A stretch of 64,000 nt of DNA, taken from the NCBI GenBank assembly GCA_002049455.2, contig KV918910.1:1-64000 (forward strand), read 5' to 3'. Positions 22,729 to 34,189 of this stretch are shown here, piece after piece. The notes beneath the pieces were generated by a model. That model was not told where the DNA came from, ran no database searches, and saw nothing but the letters and a program-made list of their open reading frames with translations. The translations under genes and the position numbers were made by a program. Position 1 is the first letter of the stretch. Each line of letters starts with the position of its first letter. The stretch is from Porphyra umbilicalis. Its lineage: Eukaryota; Rhodophyta; Bangiophyceae; Bangiales; Bangiaceae.

Positions 22729-25675
22729 GCGAGGATCGGGTACAAGATTATTCTTTGGTTGGCTTCGAACTGCTGTCCACACCGCCGGCACAGGGTCAGG
22801 CGCCCGCTCGTCGGAACTGGGGGCCATGCGCCGGAACTGGGGGCCATGCGCGCGCGGGCGCCGGCGGCAGCGAGCTGCCCGCGCCCCCCCCCACCCACGT
22901 CGCCGCGCGGCGGTCCAACCTGCGTGGCGGCGGGAAGGGGAGCAGCGTCGCTCCCCCCCCCCCCATACCAGCGGCCGCACCGGGCGGGCGCCCCCCACCC
23001 GTTTTCCACAGCGCGAGCCAGTGAAAAAGACAGTGGCGACTGCCGTCGAGTTTTTGGGGTTACTTCTCAGCAGCGCCGGTGCGCCTACCCACCCCACCAC
23101 CCCCCCAGCGCCCGAACCGCGTTGCGGCGTGCGTCAGAGCGCGGTTGACCCCCCCCCCCCCCCGCCCCCGCGTGCACGCCGAGTCCAACGCGCACCTGAG
23201 CGCCCGCCACGCGGCGGGCGGCGGCGAGCCGTCCCCCCTTCCCCCGCCCTGACACCACCGCCGCGCGGGCAGCGCGCCGCGCCGCCGCCTCCGTCGCCAC
23301 CGCGTCGCGGTCACCCGCGCGGAGCACCGACCACGCCAGCGCCAAGGCGTCAGCGGGGGTCAGGGGGCCGAGGAGGGCCCCGCGTCGGCGGTGTTGAGGG
23401 CGTCGACGAGCGCCGCGGCGGTGGCGGCAGCAGAGGTCGCCACGGGGGTGTTGCCACCGTCAGCGTGCCCGGGGCGGGGGGGGGTGCGGTGGGGAGCGCC
23501 CCCCCCCCGTCGCGGCAGCAGCTGCCCGACGCCGACGAGCTCCGCGGCGGTGGCGGCAGCAGCAATTGCCGCGGGGTTGGTGCCGCCGCCGGCGTGCCGG
23601 GGGGGGGGCAATGCGGTGGGGAGCGCTTCACCCCCGTCGCGGCAGCCTCTTCCCGACGCGCCGCTGCTGCCGCCGCCCGACGGCGTAGAGGCGCCCTCCG
23701 TGGCGCGTACCGCGTCCACCGCCGCCGCTGCAGCCCGTCGCGGGCGTCGCGCCGCCGGCGGGCGCCGCCTGCCCCCATTTTGGCCACCGATGGGCACCAC
23801 GCGAGGCCGCGGCCGTACTGCGACCGCCAGACACAGACGCGGAGGACGGCGGCAAAGCGTCGATGGCGGCGGCTGCGGCGGCTGCAGCCGTGGTGCCGGG
23901 TGAGAAGCACCCGCAAGGGCGGCCGCCACCAGTGACGGCTTCGCAGACGGTACGACCGCCGCCGCCGGCCCCACCGGAGACACCAGCCCCCAAGCTGCCT
24001 TCAGGCGGCAGGACGACTCCCAACTAACTGTCGAATAGGCGACTCTGGCCTCCAAGAAAGCGGCCGCCACCACTGATCGCGCCTCTCCTTCCGCCCGATG
24101 CGCAGCAGCCGATGACAGAAACGTCGAGGCTACAGGGGGATCAACGGGGGTGGCCCGCAATCACGCCGGCGCCGGCCGACTCACGCTTCGGGACGGTTGC
24201 GGACGAACTTGAGGCGTCGGCGCTGCTACGCCTGCCCGCGCCTCCTCGGAAGCAAGTGCAGCTAGAAAGGTGCTGAGGGGACGGCGGCGACGTCCGTGAC
24301 GCGAGCTGGCGCCGGAAAGGTAGCAGCCACGGAGGCGATTGCGGCTGCCGGAGTCACTGCGGCACTGCGTTGGGCGTCGCCTCCACCGCCGCAACCGCTC
24401 CCGCCACGGCTCCCGGCACGGCGGCTGCCACGACTTCCGCCACGGCTCCCGCCACGGACGCCACCACGGCACGAGCGTCGCCGTCATGGGAGACGGCCGG
24501 TGCCGAGGAATGCGGCGGTGCCGGCGACGGCAGCGACACGAAAACACGCGAGGTGGGGGCGACTCCCAGAGCCGCAACGGGGGATGCCCCGCCTCCCGTC
24601 AGCGGTTTGGCCACTGCGGCAGCGACGAACGGCAGCGGCAATAGGGTGACGCCGGCCCCCCCCGTAGGGCCCATCAGTGGCTTCATGAGTAGCGCCTCCG
24701 CCCGCGGCGGCAGCTGCCATGGCCGACTTCCCACCAACCGCACCATCGCGCCCGTCGGCCCCAAAAGCGGCACGCTCTACACTTGAAATGATCCATGGGG
24801 GGTGGCCGTCAGCCCGTGGCGGCAGAACGGCAGACCGCGAGCCCAAATAACGTCGCTGGTGCTGGCCGATCGGCCAGCAACGGACGCAGACGGCCGCATC
24901 CGCACTGGAAAGAGTCGGAACGCCCATCCAATCTCACCCATATATCCTCCCGGGCCCATACAACAGAATTGAACACGCGAGCGATCAAGCGCAAAAAAAA
25001 TAGCAGTTTATGAGCCAACAAACGGCGGCTCGAACACATGGCCGGGGCACGCAAAATCTGCGGCCTCAAGAGGCCGCTGTTGCGGATGCGCCATCAGCCG
25101 CCCACCACGAAGCTCATATCGGCCGCGCCAAAAAGAAAGGATCACTCGGCGAAAGCAAATGACGGCAAACAAAATCACGTGCCGGGCAGGTTCTCGCCAA
25201 AAGTCCACGACCTCCTTGCAGAGCGACATGTCCACAGAAGCCGCACGTCATCCTGACAGCCCTGACGACTGATCGAGGTCGAGAGAGGCTCGACGGGCAG
25301 GCATCGCCAGTACAGAAAAATGCAAAGATATGGACACGTTAGACACAGTTTGAGCGCACCGGACCCAGGGAGGTGAGGCGAGCCAATCACTGTGCCACCC
25401 GGGAGGAATACAGAGGTCACCTCACGAGGAAAAAACAAAAGCTGCCTGTGACACGGCACAACTGACACCGACCGTCGCAATAACAAATGAAAGCGAGAGG
25501 ACAAACACATACCAGCCGTAGTGCTGCAGTCAGCTGTCCGATTGGACCCGAACCCGTCTTCAGTGTGTCAATATCTCACACAGCGAGGGGTGTAATGACT
25601 GCAGAGATCAGCGCTGGAGAAAAGGACGCGACGCTCACCGCTTGAGTGGCGCAAGAAACGGGACCCATGTCGAAA
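22729..25675. other. GC-rich low-complexity region, no supportable gene
   Basis: The sequence from 22.8 to 24.7 kb is open on both strands with Pro/Ala/Arg-rich translations and a 16-C run at 23148-23163. Imperfect CCGCCACGGCTC-type repeats occur at 24380-24480. From 24.8 kb composition is more even but shows no gene. Confidence 0.4.
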
Positions 25676-25775
25676 ACGGCGACAACGACGGCGACGACGA
25701 CAGCTACGGCGACGTCGACAGCGAAGATGCGGCTGCCGACGACGATGACGACGACAACACCGGCGACAGCAACCT
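25676..25775. repeat. Degenerate GAC/GTC trinucleotide repeat
   Basis: About 100 bp made mostly of GAC and CGA units. The plus strand would encode an Asp-rich run and the minus strand a Val/Ala-rich run; neither is supported as coding. Confidence 0.7.
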
Positions 25776-27032
25776 CGACACCCCCCCCGACTGTCCGGCT
25801 GTCTGGGGACACCCCCCCCCACAGTGATGCATAAAACGCTGTTGCGCAACAGCCACCCACCTCCAGGACACTCCGAGGCACCACCCTCTCCTCAAGGCGA
25901 GTTGTGGTGCGATTCTGGGCCGGGACCCGCGACAAAAGCCACTTCTTCAAAAACATCCCGTTTCGAGAGAACAAACGCTCGAGAGAGTCGATCTGCGCGG
26001 ATTGAAACGACCCCGTGTCCACTGATGTGCACCGGACACCGTTCCCATCTCGTTGGGAAGGCGTGAGAGTGTGTAAATGCAAAAACTGGTGGACCACTCG
26101 ACAAAATTGAACTTGTTCGACTTGCAAGAAATCGGCAAGTGCGGCCGTCACGGCCTGGGCTGCACGCCTGGGGCTGCCATCGAAGCCTGCCACACCAGGG
26201 GACCAGTCCACGAGAAGTTCCCTTCTATGATGCTTGCTTGGTGCTCTGTTGATGTCGAATGGACAGCGAAGAGACGAAGGAGACAGCGACGTGGGACAAT
26301 GTCAACTGCTTGTGTCGAATGTGAGAGGAAGCACACAAGAGACTCCACGGTCACCGCAGGGGACGGCATCCAACGGATCGATGCACCGCGCGAAACCTTA
26401 TGTCACAGCGGTTGCTGCAGTCACAGACGTGCCGTGCTGAGATACTGTTGCTGAAAACACCTATCGCGCCCACGTCTCGGCCTGGGTTGGAGGCGTTGTT
26501 CAAGAAATGTGAGCCAAGAGTTCATGCTCATCGATGGCGTGGCTGCAGATGCTGAACGACTACGTACATACCCCCAGTGGTGGCGGGACGATCATGACGC
26601 ACAGCAGTCCGATATAGTAGATCAACACAGACCGTTCAATCAACAGAAGACGATCGATCACGTCGATTGAATGTTCAGGCAGCTGTCGACCATCTCAGGC
26701 CACGTGCTCCAACCACTCCCTGTCAGATCAAAGATGCTTTCCAGACGCGCGAGCGACGACATCGCTGGAGGAGGGTCGATGCGACGCATGAAGACGACAC
26801 ACTTGCTGTCAGTCGCTGCTGGTGAATATGAAGGATTGCTGGGGGCCAACAATCTGTCCGTCCGATCACGAGCGACTGGAATTTATTCAACAAGGATCGA
26901 TGCTAGGACCTTGTCGACACGATCAAATTGGCCGATTACTTGGCGGCGCGTGATGGAGCTTGCCGCCCGGGCCTGCAACAAGTGCGGATCGTCGAGCAAA
27001 TCGGATCGCACGTAGACCAGGTTTCGGAGAAT
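25776..27032. other. Spacer, includes sequence downstream of the broken transposase
   Basis: No recognised gene. The part near 26870-27032, read on the minus strand in the transposase frame, looks like its lost C-terminal tail. The rest holds only short frames. Confidence 0.35.
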
Positions 27033-27079
27033 CACCTTCAGGTCGTTGAAAACACCTTCAGGTCGTTGAAAACACCTTC
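27033..27079. repeat. 20-bp tandem duplication inside the transposase gene
   Basis: The unit CACCTTCAGGTCGTTGAAAA is present twice in tandem (27033-27052 and 27053-27072), followed by seven bases of a third copy. Twenty is not a multiple of three, so the duplication shifts the reading frame of the transposase on the minus strand and brings in a stop. Confidence 0.9.
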
Positions 27080-27901
27080 GATCGGCTGCAGGTCCGGGCT
27101 GGAAGCAGGAAGACGCAAAAACAGTACGCCGTTGTTGCCCAGGAAGGTGTCGCCCGTGGCATTGTGTATGGGCGCGTTGTCAATCATGACCACGCAATTC
27201 GACGGCTGTAGATGCCACGGCCGCCCAGGCACGTACACACCGAGCTTCGGCAACAGCAGGTGCAGAAAAATACGCCAGTCCGCCGCCCTCAGCCCCCCAT
27301 CGCGCACAACCACAGACTGGAAGCCGAAAATGCTCCCGTCGGACGAGACCGCTATCTTCGTGCTGGTCCAGGGCACAGACCGCGGATCACGGCCGCGCTC
27401 CTGGGATCGCTCTTGGGCCAGCGCCCGTCCGTTACGGCGGAAAACGTCGCCGCCATCCGTGTGCGTCTCGTCGACTGATACGATGCACCTCCGAGGGATC
27501 CTCGCACGAGCAACGGCGTGGGCCCTTCGAACGGCGTCGAGCGACTCGCTAAAAAGCCGCAGGATGACCTTTCGCGTGAAACCCAGCCGTCGCATGTGAA
27601 GGTCAACTGTGCTGCGTGAGCACCGCAGACCCACAAACTCCCCGCTTGGGTGGTCGCGCTTCGCGGCGAGCCTCGCCGCGTGCTCGCGCAGGAGCGCCCG
27701 GGGGTTCTCCCGAACGAGGATGATGAGTGCTGAAATCGGGCGGTCATCGAACCAATAGCTCGTCGTGTGGAGGTTTCGGTGAACGGGGTCGCGCCAGGGG
27801 GATCCCTGGTCGCGATAGTGCGCCGCCCACCGTTTGAGGGTCGACCGCTTGACGCCGACGTTATCGTGGATGACGTGACGGACTACGCCGTTGCGAAGCA
27901 T
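27038..27901 (-). pseudogene. IS630/Tc1-mariner-type transposase, frameshifted near its C-terminus
   Basis: ATG at 27901 gives 287 residues; a GTG seven codons earlier is also possible. An N-terminal helix-turn-helix (NVGVKRSTLKRWAAHYRD) is followed by a DDE catalytic domain. The first Asp is in CIVSVDETHT, the second in VVMIDNAPIHN, and Glu in LPASSPDLQPIE, with 33 residues between second Asp and Glu, typical of the DDE_3 (IS630/Tc1) family. The protein ends NDLKVFSTT because the 20-bp duplication at 27033-27072 shifts the frame. With a single copy the frame would continue for tens of codons. The catalytic residues are all present, so damage looks recent or is an assembly artefact. No terminal inverted repeats were found by eye. 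The 77-bp array begins just upstream. Confidence 0.85.
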
Positions 27902-27975
27902 GGCGAGCGCAAAAAACCTCACTTCAATACTGTACGTGTCCGCTCAGGTCCACAGCGGCCTCTCCCTCTTACTAC

Positions 27976-28790
27976 CGACGACCGCACGACTTGCTCCCCA
28001 TCGACGATGCCACAAGCAGCAGCGCCGCGTGTGCGCGGCAACCAGCGGCCGACCGACGACCGCACAACTTGCCCCCCATCGACAATGCCACTTGCAGGAG
28101 CGCCGCGTGCGCGCGGCACCAGCGGCCGACCGGCCACCGCACGACTTGTTCCCCAACGACAACGGCACGCAGCAACGCCACGTGTGCGCCGCAGCAGCGC
28201 CCGACCAACGACCGCAGGACGTGCCCACCAACGACGATGCCACGAGCAGCAACGCCGCATGCGCTCCGCACCTCTGGCCGACTGACGACCGCACAAATTG
28301 CCCTCCAACAACGCTGCCACGAGCAGCAGCGCCGCGTGCGCGCCGCACCTCCGGCCGACTGACCATCGCACGACTTGCCTCCCAACAACGATGCCAAGAG
28401 CAGCAGCTTTGCGTGCGCGCCGCACCCCTGGCCGATTGACGACCGCACCGTACGCGCCGCACCTCCGGCCGATCGACGACCGCACGACTCGCCCCCCAAC
28501 GACATTGCCACAAACAGAAACACCACGTGCGCGCGGCACCAGCGACCGACCGACGACCGCACGACGTGCCCACCAACGACGATGCCACGAGCAGGAGCGC
28601 CGCGTGCGCGCGGCACCAGCGGCCGACCGGCCACCGCACGACTTGCCCCCCAACAACAACGGCACGAAAAGAAGCGCCGCGTGCGCGCGGCACCAGCGGC
28701 CGACCAACGACCGCACGACTTGCCCCCCAACGACGATGTCACGAGCAGCAACGCCGCGTGCACGCCGCACGAGCGGCCGACTGACGATCT
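27976..28790. repeat. 77-bp minisatellite, about eleven copies
   Basis: The anchor CGACGACCGCACGACTTG or a close variant recurs at about 27976, 28054, 28131, 28206, 28283, 28360, 28437, 28474, 28551, 28628, 28705 and 28782. Spacing is almost always 77 bp (one short 37-bp unit). Each unit also holds CAACGACGATGCCACGAGCA and a GCGTGCGCGCGGCACC block. The period is not a multiple of three, so open frames in the array drift through all three phases and are not evidence of a gene. Confidence 0.9.
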
Positions 28791-30223
28791 CACGACACGC
28801 GCGTCCACGAAGATGCCACCGCAGCGTCCGGTCCCTGCCAACGACTTGACCGTCCACTGCACCGACACCGCAACTCGACAGACGTCCCCCGGCCACTCGA
28901 ACGCCGGCAGCCGAGACCCCGCAATGCGACAGACGCCGTGCAACCAGCGCCGCGAGCGCAGCCCCCCAACCACCTGACCGCACCGAGCGCCTCTTCCGCG
29001 ACGCAACAGACGCCGCGAGACCACGGACGCGCACACCCGCCGTCAACGCCTAGGGCGCACGCGGCGCCGCGTGCGCGCGGAAAATGACACCGCCTGACGA
29101 CCGCCGCGTCCGCCCCCGCCAATTCATGTGACCGCACGCGGCGCGGCGACCGCGCGGCAACAAACGCCGCACGACAATCGAGGCGCCCGGCCCCCCCCGA
29201 CGACTCGAGCTCACGCGACGGGGCGTCGGCGCCTTGACAGATGTCGCGCAACCACTGCCGCGTCCGCCCCCGACGAGCCACGTGACCGTACGTCCTACTG
29301 CCGCGTCTGCAGCGAAACCACCCGAAGACTGCCACCCGACGACGACAGAGAGACCCGCTCGGGACAACGTCGTGCCCTTCAGGAGCCCTGCCGCTGCGCT
29401 GCCTCGCTGCCGCCCAGAAAGGGGCCGGCCCGCCCCCCACTAACTGCGGATCCGCCCGCGGTTCCGCGGCTGCAGCGGAAACGCAGTCGCCGCCCGACGA
29501 CGGGCCTGACAGCATCCGCCCGACGACGTGCTCGCCCACGGCGCCGTGGCTGCACCGCCAATGCCGCCTCAAGACAACCGGCAGGCCCGCCCCTCGCCGA
29601 CGACGTACCCGCCCAAAGCGCCTCGGCTGCAGCGCCACCACCACCACCGGGCGACGACCCGAGCCTGTCAACTGCTAAGGACGTGTCCGCAACCTTGCAC
29701 CGCTGCCAGCGACGGGTCCGAGGCGTTGGGGCTGGGCTACGCCGCAACAAACACCGCCCGATGACGACGCGATGCGGCCCCTGGTGTCGCGCCAGGCACC
29801 TCTGCCGACCGCGTTGATACGATTGGAGGAAGGGGGAACAAGGGCAACATGCCGACGATCGGCGAGGGGGGGGATACCAGACTCGAGGGTGGCCGTGATG
29901 CAAAACAGCTGGCTGATGGGAAACTCCAGCTGGCTGGCCTTGCATTTTTCTGCGGTCGGCTGCGTATCTCAAAAGAGGTCTCAGTAGAGGAAACCGTGAA
30001 TGGTCTGTGCACCCGAGATGCTTGGAAACTACTACCGGTCCACAAACGCGCTCATGCCATTGGCTGCTGATGCCACACGTTTGCTGACAGCACGTTTCCC
30101 GGCATGTGTCGCCGGCAAAAGGAGGGGGTCCATAAAGTAATGATCTGCCATACGGCTCAGTAGCAATGGAAAGTGAACAGTCTCTGTTATTGTTGTGGCA
30201 ACTTTCCAACTGGTGCATGTAAG
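28791..30223. other. Degenerate repeat-like GC-rich spacer
   Basis: Words related to the minisatellite (CGACAGACGCC, CCGCACGACAATCG and similar) recur irregularly to about 29700, suggesting an older decayed array. Beyond that the sequence loses GC bias toward the RPT1 promoter region. No gene supported. Confidence 0.4.
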
Positions 30224-30300
30224 TGTTGACGATGTAATTAACATACAATAAATTACATTTCATAAAAATTTGCGTGAAAATCGTATTTAGTGACAGCAGC
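30224..30300 (+). promoter_or_regulatory. AT-rich candidate promoter region of RPT1
   Basis: The only strongly AT-rich segment near the gene (GTAATTAACATACAATAAAT and following) lies about 260-330 bp before the RPT1 ATG. It could hold the core promoter; no precise TATA position can be fixed. Confidence 0.3.
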
Positions 30301-30555
30301 TGGTGCGGGCTGCATCAGACGCGGTCTGTGACAGCACGGCAAGGTCCGTCACGCAACTCCCCAACCTCCGACCTGTCTTCACCGTGCTTCTCGGCCTGGT
30401 CCCTCCCTTGCTCGACGTGGTGCCTCCCGGCTTCTCGACTGTCCACACTCTGCGTCGCCGAATTAGCGGCTTGGAGCTGTTGGGACCTGCGCACAAGGAC
30501 CGCATTGCTGCTGGCGCCTCCCTGTCAGTTGCGTCGGGTAGCCGCTGGCGGCGCC

Positions 30556-31848
30556 ATGGGGGCTGCCGACACGGACTCGAAGAAGGAGGACGGCGGGGAT
30601 GCCGCGCCCATCCGCACTCTCGATGCCGGTGACATTGCTCTGCTGAAGACGTACGGCCTGGGGCCGTATGCCACTTCGATCAAGAAGCTGGAGGAGGAGA
30701 TTGAGGAGAAGGCCAAAGCTGTGGACGCACTCTGCGGCATCAAAGAGTCGGACACCGGCCTGGCGCCTCCGTCCCAGTGGGATCTCGTCGCTGATAAGCA
30801 GACGATGCAGGAGGAGCAGCCGCTGCAGGTGGCCCGCTGCACCAAGATTATCAACCCCAACACGGACGACGCGCAGTATGTCATCAACGTCAAGCAGATT
30901 GCCAAGTTCGTTGTCGGCCTCGGCGAGCGCGTGGCCCCTACGGACGTGGAGGAGGGCATGCGCGTTGGCGTGGACCGTAACAAGTACCAGATCCAGATCC
31001 CGCTGCCGCCCAAGATTGACGCGTCCGTCACGATGATGACGGTCGAGGAGAAGCCCGACGTGACGTACGCGGACGTGGGCGGCGCAAAGGAGTCGATTGA
31101 GAAGATCCGCGAAGTGGTGGAGCTGCCGCTGCTGCACCCCGACAAGTTTGTGTCTCTTGGCATTGACCCGCCCAAGGGCGTGCTGCTGTACGGGCCGCCC
31201 GGGACTGGTAAGACACTGCTGGCGCGAGCTGTTGCCAACCGGACGGACGCCACTTTCATCCGCGTCATCGGGTCGGAGCTGGTTCAGAAGTACACGGGTG
31301 AGGGCGCGCGCATGGTGCGGGAGCTGTTCCAACTGGCGCGTACCAAGAAGGCGTGCATTGTCTTCTTTGATGAGGTCGACGCCATTGGTGGCGCCCGCTT
31401 TGACGACGGCGCCGGCGGGGACAACGAGGTGCAGCGGACGATGCTTGAGATTGTCAACCAGCTGGACGGCTTTGACGCGCGGGGCAACATCAAGGTGCTC
31501 ATGGCGACCAACCGGCCTGACACTCTTGACCCGGCGCTGATGCGACCGGGGCGGTTGGACCGGAAGATTGAGTTTGGGCTGCCAGACTTGGAAGGCCGGA
31601 CGCACATCTTCCGAATCCACGGGCGCAGCATCAACTGCGAGCGTGACATCCGCTGGGAGCTGCTCGCCCGGTTGTGTCCCAACACCACGGGGGCCGACAT
31701 TCGGTCAGTGTGCACCGAGGCGGGCATGTTCTCCATCCGCTCCCGCCGCAAGACGGTGACGGAGAAGGACTTTTTGGACGCGATCAACAAGGTCGTCAAG
31801 GGCTACGCCAAGTTCTCGGCCACTCCCAGCTACATGGTGTACAATTAA
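30556..31848 (+). CDS. RPT1: 26S proteasome regulatory ATPase RPT1 (PSMC2 family)
   Basis: A single exon encodes 430 residues, close to the usual family length. ATG at 30556 is preferred over the longer open frame because it sits in a good context (GCGCCATGGGG) and starts where the family starts. In order: an acidic N-terminus, a coiled coil ([19 protein letters not shown]), the OB-type ring domain, and one AAA+ module. Walker A is GPPGTGKT at residues 213-220 and Walker B is [10 protein letters not shown] with D272-E273; the arginine fingers lie in the [16 protein letters not shown] segment. The C-terminus ([20 protein letters not shown] ... [12 protein letters not shown]) is diagnostic of RPT1 rather than RPT2-6. 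It is one of six ATPases that unfold ubiquitinated substrates and open the 20S gate. No odd features. The next gene is convergent. Confidence 0.96.
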   Translation: MGAADTDSKKEDGGDAAPIRTLDAGDIALLKTYGLGPYATSIKKLEEEIEEKAKAVDALCGIKESDTGLAPPSQWDLVADKQTMQEEQPLQVARCTKIINPNTDDAQYVINVKQIAKFVVGLGERVAPTDVEEGMRVGVDRNKYQIQIPLPPKIDASVTMMTVEEKPDVTYADVGGAKESIEKIREVVELPLLHPDKFVSLGIDPPKGVLLYGPPGTGKTLLARAVANRTDATFIRVIGSELVQKYTGEGARMVRELFQLARTKKACIVFFDEVDAIGGARFDDGAGGDNEVQRTMLEIVNQLDGFDARGNIKVLMATNRPDTLDPALMRPGRLDRKIEFGLPDLEGRTHIFRIHGRSINCERDIRWELLARLCPNTTGADIRSVCTEAGMFSIRSRRKTVTEKDFLDAINKVVKGYAKFSATPSYMVYN

Positions 31849-32634
31849 GCTGCGCGCACAGGCGGGTGCACACGTGGGCCGTGCGACAGCACACACGCAC
31901 AGGGTTGGGGGCAGCTGGTGGTTGCGTTTGGGCAGTGGTGTCGTGACCGACGACGGTGGCTGGAGGCGGCGCATGGCCCGGGAGGACGTCGAAATCGCGA
32001 AAAGGTCAGTTGCTGTGGGCCTGTGCCGTGTACGGGGAGGGGAACTGGCCTTGTTTTGGTTGGTTGCGGATGGCTGGTATGCATCTGTGCTCGCTTGTAT
32101 AGGTGTGCAAAAGTCCTTGTGGTGGTGTGCTTGCACGTGGCTCCCTGTGTCACCGTCATGCTGGGGCGTTCCATCAAGGTCACGCCCGAGTCATACCACA
32201 GATGCCTGTCGGTTGTTCTGGGTCCACCACAGGTCCAACTATCATGCAAAACTGCTGGCGTTGCCGCGAAAGCGGATCTGGAGCGCAGCTCGCAGGCAAC
32301 GCAGGCAGGTGTGCGTCCGTCGTGGTCGCAAGACTGGTGCTGCAAAGAAAATTTTGACACATCGCCGCAGGCTCCACCGTCCACGCAATCATCGAGAACG
32401 CTCTTTGCGGCCCACGTCAAAGAGCTCCACAGCATACCCCAGGCAGAAAAACAAGGAAGTAAAAAAAAAAATGGCCATCTAGAACGTCTTCTCGCCTGCA
32501 AAACGACAAGCGCGCACCTTTCAGGCCGCGTACGACCCATGGCCGCCCGCCACAACGCCGCCCCACGCCGCGCACCAACGCGGCGCTCGGCCGACGGGGC
32601 GCGGCTCGACGCGCCAGTGGCGGGCGGGCGGCGC
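31849..32634. other. Intergenic region between convergent genes
   Basis: Holds the 3' flanks of RPT1 and of the minus-strand membrane protein gene. No further gene or strong signal is seen. Confidence 0.5.
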
Positions 32635-33454
32635 TCAAGAGCCGAGCTCCTCGTCGGGGGCGACCTTGTGGCTACGGTCCAAGCTCGCCCGAAACGACGG
32701 CAGCGGCAAACTCGCAATCGACGAGCGAAAGGAGCTGTGGCGGCGGCCCTCCTCCTCCTCCGAGTAGCGCGTCAAGTCCCGGGGCGTCACCCCGTGCGAC
32801 GCCGCCCGCCGCGACCGACAAAAGAGCAGGGCGCCGCCGGCGGCGATCACCGCCACCACCCCCCGACCGCCGCGCCGATAATCACGGGCATGCGGGATTT
32901 GCCCTTCTTCGCCGCCCCGGCCGGGACGGCGAGCCCCGCCGCGTTGTGCGACGCGACCGACGCCTCGTCCCGGCGGAGGGCCCGCCGCAGCCGCACCTCG
33001 TACAGGTCCGAGTCGGTCCGCCGCTGCAGCGCCGTCGACGCGGAGCCGTCCGTCACCCACGCGTTGAAGGTGGTGAGGGTCGTCGGCCGCAGCTCGGCCG
33101 GGCGGAGGGCCATAAAAAAGGACACGACGACTTCTTTTTGGGTGCCCCCCGACGGGGGCGGCAACGCCTTGCGCCGCACCGGCTCGATGCGGTCGGCGGT
33201 GATGCCGCCGAGCGGCGCCTCCATGACGCGCCGCAAGTCGGCAACCGCCGAAGATGCCGACACGGTGGCGGGCAGGCGGAGCGCCAGCTGCGTGTAAAAG
33301 TAGGTTTCCCCGGGCGACCGCCGGGGGAGCGTCGTCATCAGGTACTCGGAGCTGGCTGCTTGTTTGACCGCCGTCGCCGCCGCCGGCAGCGCGAGCGCCC
33401 CATCCCCGCCGCCCTGCCCGGCCAGACGAGGCGGCCAGGCAGGCGTCGACGGGG

Positions 33455-33492
<38 letters not shown>

Positions 33493-33497
33493 TCCGC

Positions 33498-33537
<40 letters not shown>

Positions 33538-34189
33538 CCGGCCGCCGCCGGCGTCACCGCGCCGCCGGCCACCCACGGGGGACGCGGGGCGGGGAGCCGC
33601 CCCGCCGCCACCGGCGGCGCCCACCCCCGGCGGCCGCCCAGGCGCCCTGCAGCGGCGCCGCCACCGCCGCCGCGGCGGCGAGCAACACCGCCGCGGCGGC
33701 GGCGGCCACCGACGGCGCGGCGGGGGCCCAGTGGGCCCGCCGCCGGCGGCGCCCGCCGACGCGCGGCCGCCCGCCGCCGCCGCCACGCCACGCCGCGCCG
33801 CCGCCGCCCCGGCGGGCGGCGGCCGCGTCGACACGCCCCGCCCATCCCCCCCCCGCCCCCAACCCCATCGTCGTCGACGCCGGCACGGTCGGTCGCGCAC
33901 CGTCTGCCCCCCGCGCCCGTCGCACCGTCACGACCGGCCGTCGACGCGGGGGGCGGCGCGCGAGCGTGCCGACGCGGGCGCGCGTGGCGGGCACCGTCGG
34001 AGCGACGGGTCGCACGGGGGGGCGGGGGAGCGCGCGGCGGTGCGCACCGGCCGCGACGCGGCTGTTGGCGCGCGCGCGCGCACGGGCCGGGGCCGACGGC
34101 GGGCGACGGGGCGTAAAAGACCCCCCCCACCGGCGCCGTGTCTCGCCCAGACGCGTGTCCCCCGCGAGGAAAACGCGCTCCGTATCCAC
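32635..34189 (-). CDS. Probable type I membrane protein, frame broken at two G runs
   Basis: The secure part runs from about 33390 to the stop at 32635. An ectodomain segment (YLMTTLPRRSPGETYFYTQL ... FFMALRPAELRPTTLTTFNA) is followed by one membrane helix (around MPVIIGAAVGG, continuing VVAVIAAGGALLFC), basic stop-transfer residues and a Ser/Glu-rich cytoplasmic tail ending KVAPDEELGS. The frame slips within a run of six C (plus strand 32859-32864), exactly inside the helix; one extra G on the coding strand restores it. Upstream an Ala-rich linker leads to a second slip at 33624-33628, again repaired by one G. Beyond that a frame from ATG 34189 carries a hydrophobic, signal-like segment (APSVAAAAAAVLLAAAAAVA). 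The membrane-proximal domain resembles SEA-type modules only loosely. Function unknown. Errors in homopolymer length explain both slips better than real mutations. Confidence 0.5.

Noticed and set aside
17496-26965. A shared 16-bp word GATGGAGCTTGCCGCC near 17496 and 26950
   Set aside because: One such match in a window of this size is within chance expectation, and the flanks do not align.
27960-28800. A CRISPR array
   Set aside because: Units are contiguous degenerate 77-bp copies without unique spacers, in a eukaryotic sequence.
27960-29050. Long frames within the 77-bp array (both strands)
   Set aside because: The repeat period is not a multiple of three and the translations cycle through the same motif in all phases; they are products of the array.
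30463-31620. Long minus-strand frames opposite RPT1
   Set aside because: They are shadows of the strongly conserved AAA ATPase on the plus strand.
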